Shown in pieces: positions 23,410 through 34,300 of a stretch of DNA of 64,000 bases. How positions within the stretch are numbered: position 1 is the stretch's first letter; the number at the start of each line of letters is the position of its first letter. The notes below the pieces were generated by a model, which made no database searches, was not told where the DNA came from, and saw only the letters and a list, made by a program, of their open reading frames with translations. A program made the translations under genes and the position numbers. The DNA is from Bilabrum cf. latius (taxonomy: Eukaryota; Bigyra: Bicosoecida; Bigyra; Bicosoecida). The DNA is taken from assembly GCA_965178125.1 (NCBI GenBank), contig OZ237775.1, forward strand, positions 124,001 to 188,000, in the 5' to 3' direction.

Positions 23410-26400
23410 ATGAACGTGGTAGTACTCATTTTTGCATTCGTAGGTGCTGGCACGCTTGCTGCGCAGCCCGCTCCTTCGGAAGGAGATGGAATCTAGCTGT
23501 TTGTCTGTCTGCCTGGGTCAAGTGCACAGTCGTGGCATTTGGAAAGCGGACCGTGAGAATTATGAACAAGCACGGATATTCCTACGCTCTTCCAGCCTAC
23601 AACTTGGCCGCATGAACGGTACTGCCCGATGAAGACTGTGTCTTCGGTGGAACAGTAGCTGATTTGTTGATCGGGAATGTCTGCCAGGACAACGTGTTGT
23701 GCTTCAAGTTGCCGATCTATTTTGTTCTCGCAGGTATCCGAATTCTCGTTTTCTCTTGGCGGGCTCGACACCACAGCTGACCCTTGATATCACCAACTGG
23801 TCGAATGCAACCGGTGCTAACTTGCACCTGTTTACGCTTACCAACACCGCCTGGAACCAGCAGTGGAACTACAGCGCATCGACACAGAATATCGTGTCCA
23901 AGATGAACGGCCACTGCTTGGACATTTCTGGAGTTGTAGCTGCCGGGACTCCAGTGGTCTTGAACCCGTGCAACGGGAAGGATACACAGAAATGGAACTA
24001 CGACGCGTCCTCTGGCAAGGTTACAACCGCATCTAATTCCTCCATCTGCATGGACGGCGGGTCATCTTTCAACTGCAGCAATTTCCCGGACCGCCCGTAT
24101 TGCAACCCGGACTTGCCGACCGAGCAGCGGCTGGACGATCTGGTGCCCAGGGTCACCCCGCTGCAGGCCGCAGGGATGCTGCAGGGGTATCATTCAACTG
24201 GAGATGTTCTGCTAGGTGTGCCGGTTATGAAGTTCGCAGAGGCGCTTCACGGCCCGCTGTGTCTGTGCGGCGCGGCCTCTGGTCCCGATTCCACCGGGTG
24301 CCCCACCTCCTTCCCGCACGCACTCGTCACAGGGGCCACGTTCAACCGCACCCTGTGGAGGTCCATGGCGACTGCCATCTCGTACGAAGCCCGATCGCTG
24401 GGCAACCAGGGGAAGTGGGGCACTGGGCTGGCCTGGGCTCCCGATATCAACCTGTTCCGTGACCCGCGCTGGGGCAGGGGACAGGAGGTGCCCGGGGAGG
24501 ACCCAGTGCTCAACTCGGAGTATGCTTTTGAGTACGTCACCGGGCTGCAGGGGATTGATGACGAGGACTACATCCGGGTGGTGGCAACACCCAAGCACTT
24601 CTCCGCCTACGATCTCGAGAACTGGAACGGCACCCAGAGGTACGACTTCAACGCCATCGTGACATACGGCGAGCTGGTGGAGTATTTCTGGCCCGCGTTC
24701 CGGTCTGCATTCGAGCGCGGGCAGGCGCAGAGCACCATGTGCAGCTACAACGCAGTGACGGTGCGCAACCAGACCCACGCGACCACCGGCATCCCTTCGT
24801 GCGCGAACGGGTTCTTCAACAACGGCATCATCCGAGGGGAGTGGGGTTTCAATGGATTCATCACGTCCGAGTGAGTCTACCTGCAGTCGTGTACTCTCGC
24901 CGTTTGCTTTGGTGAATCTAATTGCAGTCATGTACTCTCGCCGTTTGCTTTGGTGAATCTTGCGCCACTGATCCAGCTGAAGCCCGGCACACCCTCTTGC
25001 ACTTTGCTCCTGTCTGCCCTTCCCTTACTGTCGCAGCTGCAGCGCCATCAGCAATATCTTGTACAATCACCACTACACGAATACGACAAGTGGGACTGTG
25101 CGAGCCGCCATGCAGCAGGGTGGCACTGATGTTGATTGCGGGAGCTTCTATCGCGATCACCTTGCGCCTGTAAGTAGAGTGCGCCCGTCCCGTTCGCGAC
25201 GGTGCGATCATGCTCCAGTGATACGCATTGAGGGCAGGGCTACCCAATCAATACACATACTATGATGCGTTCTAAAGCCTATTGCACGCGCACTCATTGT
25301 AGTTCTCTCTTGGTCCTCCGCAGGCTGTCGAAGACGGCAATGTGACCACCCCCGCGCTGCAGACAGCCATCCGCAATTTCCTCCGGCAGGTGATCCGACT
25401 GGGTGCGATGGATCCGCCCGAGAGAAACCCCTACCTGCAGCTGGGGCCAGAGGTAGTGGACACGCCCGCCCATCGAGAACTGGCCCTGGACGCGGCACGG
25501 CAGGGCATCATCCTGCTCCAGAACCAGGGTGGGGTGCTGCCACTGGACGCGTCCAAGCTGTCCTCTATTGCCATGATCGGCCCCCATGCAAACGCATCGC
25601 AGGACATGCTATCCAATTACCACGGACTGAACTTTTTGGTTAATTCTCACACCCCTCTGCTTGCTATGCAGGCCGCGTTGCCCCAAGCATCAATCCAGTA
25701 CGCGCAGGGCTGCGATGTCGCATGCAACTCTACAGGTGGTTTTGACCAGGCAGTATCAGCCGCAAAATCAGCGGATGCCATCGTCGTGTTCCTTGGAATA
25801 TGCGATGACCAGGAGAATGAAGGTCACGACAGGACGTCCATCGACCTGCCGGGTCACCAGCTGGAGCTGCTGCAGCAGGTGGCGCAGACGGCGGGGGCCA
25901 AGCCGCTTGTTGTGGTCTACATCCACGGCGGGGTGCTGGGGGATTCATGGGTCAAAGCCAATGTGCCCGCCATCGTGGACGCGCACTACCCCGGGGAGCT
26001 CGGAGGGGACGCCATCGCTGAGGTGCTGCTGGGGCAGACCAACCCGAGCGGGCGAGTGACCACCACCTGGTACGCGAGCGACATCACCAGCAAGCGATCC
26101 ATGTTCGACATGAGCATCAAGCCGCACGATGACGTGCCCGGGCTGACGTACATGTTCTACGGGCCCGAAGACGGGGCCATGTGGGAATTCGGGGACGGCC
26201 TGTCCTACACCACCTTCGACGTGCAATGGGCCTCCGGGGTTGGGGCTACACCTATGGCTGTGGCGGGGACCGATGTGGCCAGCGGTGTGTAGGACATGTC
26301 GTACACGGTAACTGTGACCAACACTGGCTCTGTGGCGGGGGCGTGGAGCGTGCTCGGCTTCGTGACCCCAACAGGGGGTGAGGGGCTGCGGGTGTCCGGT

Positions 26401-26655
26401 GCCCGCAAAGAGCTATTCGACTTCGATCGCACGGTCGTGCTGGCCCCTGGCAAGTCGCAGGTGCTGCACCTGACCATCCCCGCCTCTGTGCTGGCCAGTG
26501 CGGACGAGGATGGCGAGCTGGTGGTGCGCGAGGGCTCGTACGAGGTGCAGATCGAGGGGCTGCGGGCCGAGGTCGAGGTGGGCAGGGGCACGGGGGCGAC
26601 CGTGTTCTCGGTGGCGGAGGCGAGGCGCAGGTACGAAGCGGGGCTGGGGGAGTGA
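23410..26655 (+). CDS. Secreted glycoside hydrolase family 3 enzyme with N-terminal ricin-type lectin domain (copy A)
   Basis: Four exons: 23410-23552, 23734-24870, 25037-25169 and 25324-26655, with TAG as Gln at 23494 and 26290 and TGA end. A signal peptide (MNVVVLIFAFVGAGTLAAQ) precedes a ricin-B-like beta-trefoil with QxW-type motifs (AQSWHLE, NQQWNYSA, TQKWNYD). The GH3 barrel then shows KFAEALHGP, DPRWGRGQEVPGEDP and ATPKHFSAYDLEN. The catalytic nucleophile Asp is in ITSDCSAIS, and its GAC codon is split by intron 2. The second GH3 domain and a fibronectin-III-like C-terminal domain follow. The layout resembles fungal and plant beta-xylosidases/beta-glucosidases, so it probably removes terminal sugars from beta-linked glycans outside the cell or in a vacuole; the substrate is not predictable. 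Three intron positions match copy B exactly. Confidence 0.92.
24882..24963 (+). repeat. 41-bp tandem duplication inside intron 2 of GH3 A
   Basis: Two copies (24882-24922, 24923-24963) sharing gtactctcgccgtttgcttt. Copy B has one unit, which accounts for the whole length difference of the intron (166 against 125 bp). The rest of the intron is nearly identical between A and B. Confidence 0.9.
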
Positions 26656-26876
26656 TGCTAGCTGGTAATGATGGGGTGTTATGAGGTACTGCTGTGCATG
26701 TAGGATGCCTCGGAAGCCCCCCGAAGGCGCAAGCAAACAGCCTGAGGCCAGCCAAGATCCTTTGCCGGAACACTCGTCTGCTACCCGCTCCGGCACATCA
26801 CTTGCCCATCAACATCATTCGTTGCTCGGGCGGTTTACCATTCATCTGGCACTAAATTTGTGTATTGCATTATCCA

Positions 26877-29800
26877 ATGCGTACAGCTGGCCTGCACATA
26901 ATCTCTTCAAGCATTGCCGTTCTTGTATTCGCAATGAGAGTTGCATGCGCAGTCTCGCAAAGCAGCACTTGGGAGTTCGCCCTGACTTCAGGAAATCGCC
27001 CGAGTAACGACTAGCATGAAACGTTCGGCGGGAACGTGTACTGTCGAAAAAGAGGCTCAGCGGGTGGGTGGTATCCTGTTTGTGGGTCTGGGTTCTCCAA
27101 GCAAGCGGCTTCAGTGGTGTGCTCTTCTTGGGCATTGTCCTCACCACAGATTCTTGAGGCTCCACAGCGTGATGCATTTGATTCAAACATCGCATCGGTT
27201 CCGGTCCAGCCATTTCTCTCGATGCATTGCCGCCATTCAGCCAGGTCGGAGTGCGTGCTTGCACGAAGTACATGCCGCGACAATACATTGGCCTATTTGA
27301 GATGCGAGCGAGGAGTACCAGGCGATGCTAGGGCTATAAGACAACTATAGTGGCAATTCGCCCAGCCGAGACACACTGGTAGTGGTACATGGGCAGCATC
27401 CAGGCAGCTCGACAGCACGGCAACTGCGGCTGTCCGTCTTGGCCTGGCAAGCACAGCCGCATTGCGGTCAGGAAATCCAGTCCCCACGGGGAGTAGAGTA
27501 GGCATGCTGATTTCTACACCAGCCGGAGCCTCCAGTAGTACCCCTTATTTGGCCGTGTGTGCAGATGGGTTCCAGCTTTCCACTGCTGTGGGCGTGTGCA
27601 CCTCGCTCGGGTTCGTCGTGACCCCGTCCGATGTACTGTGGTGGGCGATTGAATAGGAAGACATAGCCAGCACGAGTGCTCGTAGTGGCGATCCCAGCGC
27701 CGAGTTTGGAATCCGCCGGCTGCAGTGTCCCTCCAACGCGACCTCTGGTGCCCTGTGCACGTACACCCAGGATGGGATATGCACCAGCGAAAGCATGCTA
27801 TACATCAGGTGCGGTGCGCCCACGCTTCCAAGTACCGGGTGGCAATTCGCGCTGGGATCCGTTGACAGCATCAGCCCCGATCCCGTGGATGGCACGGCAG
27901 TCGGCAGAGTGCTCGTGCGCAACGCAGGCTCGTCATCAGCCGGCGATTGGACCCACCTGTGCCTCGCATAGGGCTCTGAAATAGACGCCAGTACCGGAAA
28001 GTTCCTGTGTGAGCAGATGGGCTTCGGGCGCGACCCACCCTTTGACATTTGGCGGTACGGCTCGTGCTGCCATCGCTTGGAATCCAACATGGGCTCGCTC
28101 TCGTGCCCCGCTGGAACCACGAGCCTGTCCAGCTGCACCTACGATGCCCCAGCAACCTGCCAGATCATCGCATAGCTAAACTGCGAAGGCTCGTCGAATT
28201 CCCAGTCACCCATTCCCTGGGGCCTCGATTATGAGGCTAACCTCGAGTTCGCACTGATGCCGTCCCTGCAGCAATACATCGGACCCCCAGCCCAAGGCGG
28301 CAGGACATTCGGGATCCTCGGGGTTCGGGTGCAGCCGGGCCAGCCATTCTTGCCCTATCGCTCCATTGGCGCTTCGATCAGAGTATCCGATATGTTCCCA
28401 TATATGTGCGAGTGGATGGGCCTCCAAACGCCGGGGCAGTCCGCCCCCGAGGTCTGGGCCCCGGTGCCCGTGACCCAGGGTGTGCGCCTGTCTCCGATCA
28501 CAGTGGATGACTGCCCCTCGGGGTCGACCAGCTTCGACGACTGCACCTTTCAAAATGAATCGGCATCAGTATCAGTCGGCGGCACCGTGTACATGAGCTG
28601 CAGCGGGGGATCGGAACCCCTATCGATCGGTGACATGGGTCCCCTCCAGGTGGCGCTACAAGAGGGCAGGGACGGGCAGATCGGGACTGGTCTGGCGGCT
28701 GGGGTGCTGAGAACTCGACGAAACGAGGGTGACGAGTGGGGCTACGTATGCCCCACTACCTTCAATTTCGGGGCGGCGCAGCGGGTCTGTCGCGCTCTCG
28801 GGTTTGGTGGCGGCACACGGGAGACGGTCCGATTTGGAGGGTACAAGATGTACGGAGGCACGGCCTATGGCACGCCCGTCCTGGCGTGTGGAGAGCTGGA
28901 GGGAAGCGCACCGGATGTGGACGACAGCGATTGCGTGTATGAATTGCAGGAGCCTTACATCGATCGTTGTGCAGGAGATGAACGGACTTGGCTGGACTGC
29001 GGCCGTCTGTGGTACAGGAGCCAGCAGCTAGAGCCGAGGCAGCAGGACTACGACCCACCGCTGGACGCGGCTGCTGATCCCCGGTTCTCGGATATCGAGT
29101 TCAGGTTTGGGGCGGTGCACCAGTCCATCCGGCCGTACCTGAGCGACGAGTTCGTCTTCAGGGAGCTTGAGGCCTCGGTGGCGGGGCAGGAATTCGGTGC
29201 TGTCTGCGGGGGTTTCGATTCCGAGGTGGGAGAGGCCATCTGTGAGGGGATGGGCCGGAGCGGATTCTTCTTGGAGGAAATCGAGGTGGAGGACACTGTC
29301 GATAATCCTGCGATCGCCTCGGTGCAGTGTCCCAGCGGCGTGTCCAGGAGCAGCTCACAGGGCATGGACGTCTGCTCGATTCGACAGTCGCTGGGCGAGA
29401 CCCCTCCATCGCAGCAGTGCCAGCCCGCTGTTGCAGCGTGCCGCTCGTTGACCTTTACCTTCGGCTACCAGCCAGCCGCGGGTCCTTCCTACGTCGTGAT
29501 CCCGAGGCGGGGACATGGCGCGGCCAGGGCTGGCGTGATTCTCACCAGCATCGGAGCGGCGCTCGGGGTGCTCGCCAGCATGTCCTCTCTGCAGGAGGGT
29601 ACGCCTGAAGCAATACGAGTGGCATGCGGGCACCTAGCCCCCTTTCAGGCCCTCGGCTCTGCCGTCGCTCTGGCTGGCGTGCTGGCCGAGCTGACCGCTG
29701 CTTTCTCTCGCGAGATCTACGACGATGAGTACAGGTCTGCCATCGTACTGGGGCCCGTGGGCATGGCTTTGTTCGGGCTGGGCGTTCTAGCGAGCACACT

Positions 29801-31166
29801 CACAGTGTTTACCGCAACCGTTCAGGACGATCAGTTCGTGTGCGGCTGGCGCATTCGGCCCGGGGAGCTGGACCGTGGAGAGGGCGAGGATCAGGACGGC
29901 GATGGGGCCAGCCCGGGAGAGGCAGAGAACAGGAGGCAGAGGAGGGCAGAGCACGGGGAGGAGCCAGACTGCTGCCTCTACTAGATGATGTGCCTATGCG
30001 TCATACCGGCCTCTCTGCCTGCAGCCGAGGCGTGCGCCTGTCTGGCCACCCCCAACATATTCGCCCACTGCTGCCGCGGGCCGCAGATCCCAGTGGAGGC
30101 CACGCAGAGCCGTGACGCGTTCTTGTCTTTCTTGTTCCGGGTTGGGGCCATCCGGGCTATTATATTCGAGCTCCCTGTCCTCCTCATCCTGACCAGGATC
30201 CTCGCCTCTGTCGGCGGGTGGTACGGGCTGCACGCGGCTCTTGGACTCGGGTGGACTCAGGTGGCCTGCACAGTTGCGCGAGTTGCCATGTGGTGGCGGC
30301 ATTCGTACCCAGGCAGCAAGGTGGGACGCTCGGTCGCTTTTGCTTGCGATGATTAGGATGATTCGGACGGGGCTGCGCAAGCTGGCGCCATCCCCTGCTG
30401 CGCGAGTGCGAGTGGAACTGTGCCGGCCAGGCGGAACGCGCCGCGCAATGCGGTGGATGTCTTGGTTTAGCGATCCGCGGAGGCAAACGACGGGGGGGTG
30501 CTGCCCGGCACACGCAGGAGTGGCATGCCAGGACAAGCAGAAGGGCAACGGAGACAGGCTGGTGTTGGTCAGCGGCACAGCAGGACAGGGGCCTCGGCTG
30601 CGCGAATGCCCACGGCCCCACCGGCGCCCATCGTCGCAGCGACTGCTCCTCCCGCTATTCCGGCAGGAGTGCCCTCGTACCCCGGTGGGGGGCAGTCTCC
30701 CGGGGGATCCACCATGGTCGCAAACCCGATGGGGAACCGACGACTGGGAGGGAGGGGCCAACCTGGAGATCTACAGACGCAAGAAGATGGCTTGGTCGCA
30801 TAGAAGAAGAAGGCGGCTGCTTCGGCTGGTGCAAGTATCTCGATGGATGGGGTGGCTGCCTACCCAGGCCCTCTGCAGGTCACGGCTCCCACTCCATACG
30901 GGTCACCATCAGCTGGAAGCTCGAACCCATACGGAGCCTCGGTGCAGCAATCCTCCCCCTACGGCCCCGTGGGTCCAGCTGGGGTGTCGCCTTACGGGCC
31001 TGGGGGAACAGCCCCTGATGCCACAGCGGGCGCGTGGAATGCAGGGCGAGGGTACTACGGAGAAGCCGGGTACGGGGGCGCCTCCGCTGGCGGTGGCAGT
31101 GGGGCACGAGACGATCGCGGTGGGAGTGATGGCGATGGTGATGGGAAATCAGGCTTGCTTGTATGA
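26877..31166 (+). CDS. Large SRCR-like receptor protein with C-terminal membrane region (paralogue 1)
   Basis: A single exon of 1429 residues with nine sense TAGs (27012, 27348, 27654, 27969, 28173, 29982, 30354, 30468, 30801) and TGA at 31164. The N-terminus (MRTAGLHIISSSIAVLVFAM) is a signal peptide. Several cysteine-rich repeats with SRCR character follow, such as WYPVCGSGFSKQAASVVC, CADGFQLSTAVGVC and GDEWGYVCPTTFNFGAAQRVCRALGFGGG. After them come about four hydrophobic helices (AARAGVILTSIGAALGVLASM, FQALGSAVALAGVLAEL, LGPVGMALFGLGVLAS, IFELPVLLILTRILAS), a short Cys-rich segment, and a Gly/Pro/Tyr-rich cytoplasmic tail (SNPYG, SPYGP repeats). SRCR domains bind proteins or polyanionic and microbial surfaces. 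Combining them with a multi-pass anchor is unusual. A binding role is family knowledge; sensing or adhesion is inference. It is the tandem neighbour and paralogue of the next gene. Confidence 0.85.
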
Positions 31167-31398
31167 GCATGTACGGTTTAGGGCGAAAGTATAAATTTGA
31201 ATGGATTTTCGCGCCCCATGAGACCAATACATGTGCAAGCAGCGTTTGTGCACGGCGTTTGGCATCGGCACCATAGGATCTTACAAGACCGGAACAACTA
31301 ATACAAGTCTATGGTGCAATCGACTGTTCGTCCACTCTCACATCCTATTCAGCGATATTTGTATAAGTTCGGTCAAGTAAAACGACATACTGTGTTGA

Positions 31399-34300
31399 AT
31401 GCATGTTTGGTATAGCTTATTGTTGGTATTCAACCTAGCAGCAGGCCAGTATCTAGACCTCGCATTGGGTAGCTGGTCGGGAAACATTCTGCCTACGACC
31501 TCCAAACGCGGATTTTTGCTATCAAGGAATTCCAACGGATTGTTTGGATTGGTGTGCAGTGATACATTCTCCTGGCCCTGTGCTCGAGCTGCTTGTAAAC
31601 AGCTTGGGCGATCGCCTGGCAGCGTGAACATTACTCTGCACCAAAGCCGGCCTTTGAGCTCAGCCTACAGAGAATTTGCTGTTACGCACTTTTCGGGGTG
31701 CTATTTATATCCTGAATTGCTGCGAACAAGTCGGGCGCGATCAGCGGGCTCATGTCCGAGTGGAAATGCAGTTGAGCTCGACTGTGGGACTGCACTAGAT
31801 GCCTAGCAAGTCTGGGAGGCGGCTCTGACCACCGAGAGAGGCGAGCAAGTAGCCAGCGGTGTCGATCGCGGTATTGTGGCACTCCGCCCTGCCGGGTCAT
31901 CATAGGCCTGGACGCCGGTGTGCGAAATGGGATTCAGCAGCTCAGCCGCCAGTACTTTGTGCTCTGCGCTCGGATATCCGTCCGAAATTTACCGGCATTT
32001 CCACGGTACGTCGCCTCAAATCGATTCTTTGATATATGGCAGCCTCCCCAAGTATTTCGACATGCAGTGCCTGCCAGGGGGCGCAGGGGACGGTCGCAAC
32101 TCAACAGCGTCTGCAACTCAAAATGGCACCGTGCTGCTGGGTGACGAGTGCAGCTGGTCCACAGGGATTATTGGCGGGTCTGAATAGTCCATATGCGATA
32201 GGGGCACTGCTGCGTACCTCAGGTGCGACGACTCAAACCACAGCCCGCTCCGCTTCCAGCTGTCGGACCAGGACGGCAGCACCCCTGGATCGGGGGCTGC
32301 CGGTGTGACGAGTGGTTTCCTGACTGCGAGCAGGGGAGGGGCGCGGGGCTTCGCGTGTGACTATGGGTTTGGCTAGTACGAGGCATCTGTAGCCTGCAGA
32401 CAGATGTTCGGGTATGCAGGCGGCCATGTTGGTGCAGTCCAAGTTGACGTGCCGCTCGTCATGAACGCGACAAACCAGACCCCGCTCCCAGGCATCGACA
32501 ACGGTACTTCCAATGGTACAGCCCCGGGCACCAATGGCACCTCCAATGGGACAGCCCCGGGCACCGACGGTACTTCCAATGGGACAGCCCGACTTCTGTC
32601 ATCCCAGTCTCAAAATATCGACACACTCAGCAGCAGCGGCCCCCTCGATTCCTTCTCCCTCTCTTGGTTCACCTGCACGTCCACGGCGAAGGGCCTCAGC
32701 GGGTGCAGCTGGGACTCGGCGAGATCATCATGCAGCGCGCGCTCGGATGGTGTGTTCCTCGAGTGTATGGCCCAGCCCGGGGACCAACAGGTGCAGGTGG
32801 GGCTGCAACCCCGCGAGATTGCCTCTTTTGGCATGAGACCGTATGGGTCCGTGTTCGAGGGGGTGCTCATGGCCGGTTGGCTGCCTTTTCCAGAATCGCA
32901 GGCCGCTTTGTCGCCGATGGTGGAATGGAGGCCCGTCTGTGCCAGTGCAGCCATCGCAGCGATGACCCCAGCCACCGCGAGGGATGCGTGCGCTGCCCTT
33001 GGGTTGGTGCGGGACGGTGCTTCGTGGCTTCCACCGGTGCGACTTGGAGGCATGGCCGGTCAGCACAGGCACGCTCTGCAGGGGTGCAGTGGGGGCCCAG
33101 TTGGCTCGGGCTCGAGCACTTCGTACTGCCAGGCGGGCCCCATCGATGAGTGCCCCGGGGAGATGAGCGCAGTACTCAGGTGCCTCCCCGAGGAGCCCGT
33201 CAGGCCGGTCCTGGCTGCGATCTCCTCCCCAGTGACTGCATCCAGTCTGCAGGACCTCAGTGAGTAGAGGGTAGGGGTATTGGTGGCGGCCATTCCCAGC
33301 ACGGTGGACCTGGTGCCTGTGTGTGCGGACGGATTCGGCATGGAGTCAGCCCTTGGGGTGTGCAGCATGCTTGGATTCGGAGATGCTGACGTGATGGAGA
33401 TCCTGTGGACGACACACGAGGCCCCCCAGGGACTGGAACTGCCGATCCGCCGGCTGAAGTGTCCCTCCAACGCGACCTCTGGTGCCCTGTGCACGTACAC
33501 CCAGGACGGAATATGCACCAGCGAAAGCCTGCTCTATCTCAGGTGCGGCGCGCCTATTGTGACAGATGGGTGGCAATTTGCGCATGCCAATCGGTTCTCA
33601 GGGTCAGATGCAGTCCCAGCAGCTGGCACATCAAGCGGGAAGGCTATTGCGAGGTACGTGACCAACGGGACTGCCAGCGAGTGGGGCACTGTGTGCTCCA
33701 GCTCTATCATGCAAAACTCGGAGAAGAACCTGCTGTGTGGGCTCATGGGCTTCGGGTACGACGTACCATGGGGACACGGCGTGAGCTACTCGTGCTGCTA
33801 CGACTTTTTCTCGCCCATCGGCAACCTGAGGTGTCCTTGGTGGGCCCGCGAGCTGGGCGACTGCAGCTACGACGTGCCGGGCGGTTGCCGGGCCATCGAC
33901 ACGGTGTCCTGCGGCAGCTTCAATTAGGTTCCGGTGGAGCGAGGCGCTGATGTGCCGCGGGATGTAGAGATGGCGCTGCTGTCGTCCACGGAGCCTTCGT
34001 GGAACGGAACCGTGGGCAGGCAAGGGATCCTGGGGGCACGGCTGCAACCCGATGAGCCCTTCAAACCATATTGCGTGAGTTCGACCGAGTTTCGGACTAG
34101 CAGCATTCGAGACAGGGTGTGCACGTGGGCGGTACCCGATGAGTCGCGCTCTGTTGAGCCTGCGTGGATGGAGGTACACGTGGGCGCTGGCGTGCAAACC
34201 GCTCCACTAAGGGTGCAAGACTGCCCTGCTACCGGTGATTTGCAGGATCCATCGAGCTGTGAGTACCTGCAGCGGTCCAGTGGATACTGCGGGTCTCGAA

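Noticed and set aside
27462-27656. Separate small gene at the start of the SRCR 1 region
   Set aside because: The same frame is open upstream to a signal peptide at 26877 and downstream to 31166 once TAG is Gln, and both sides are SRCR-like.
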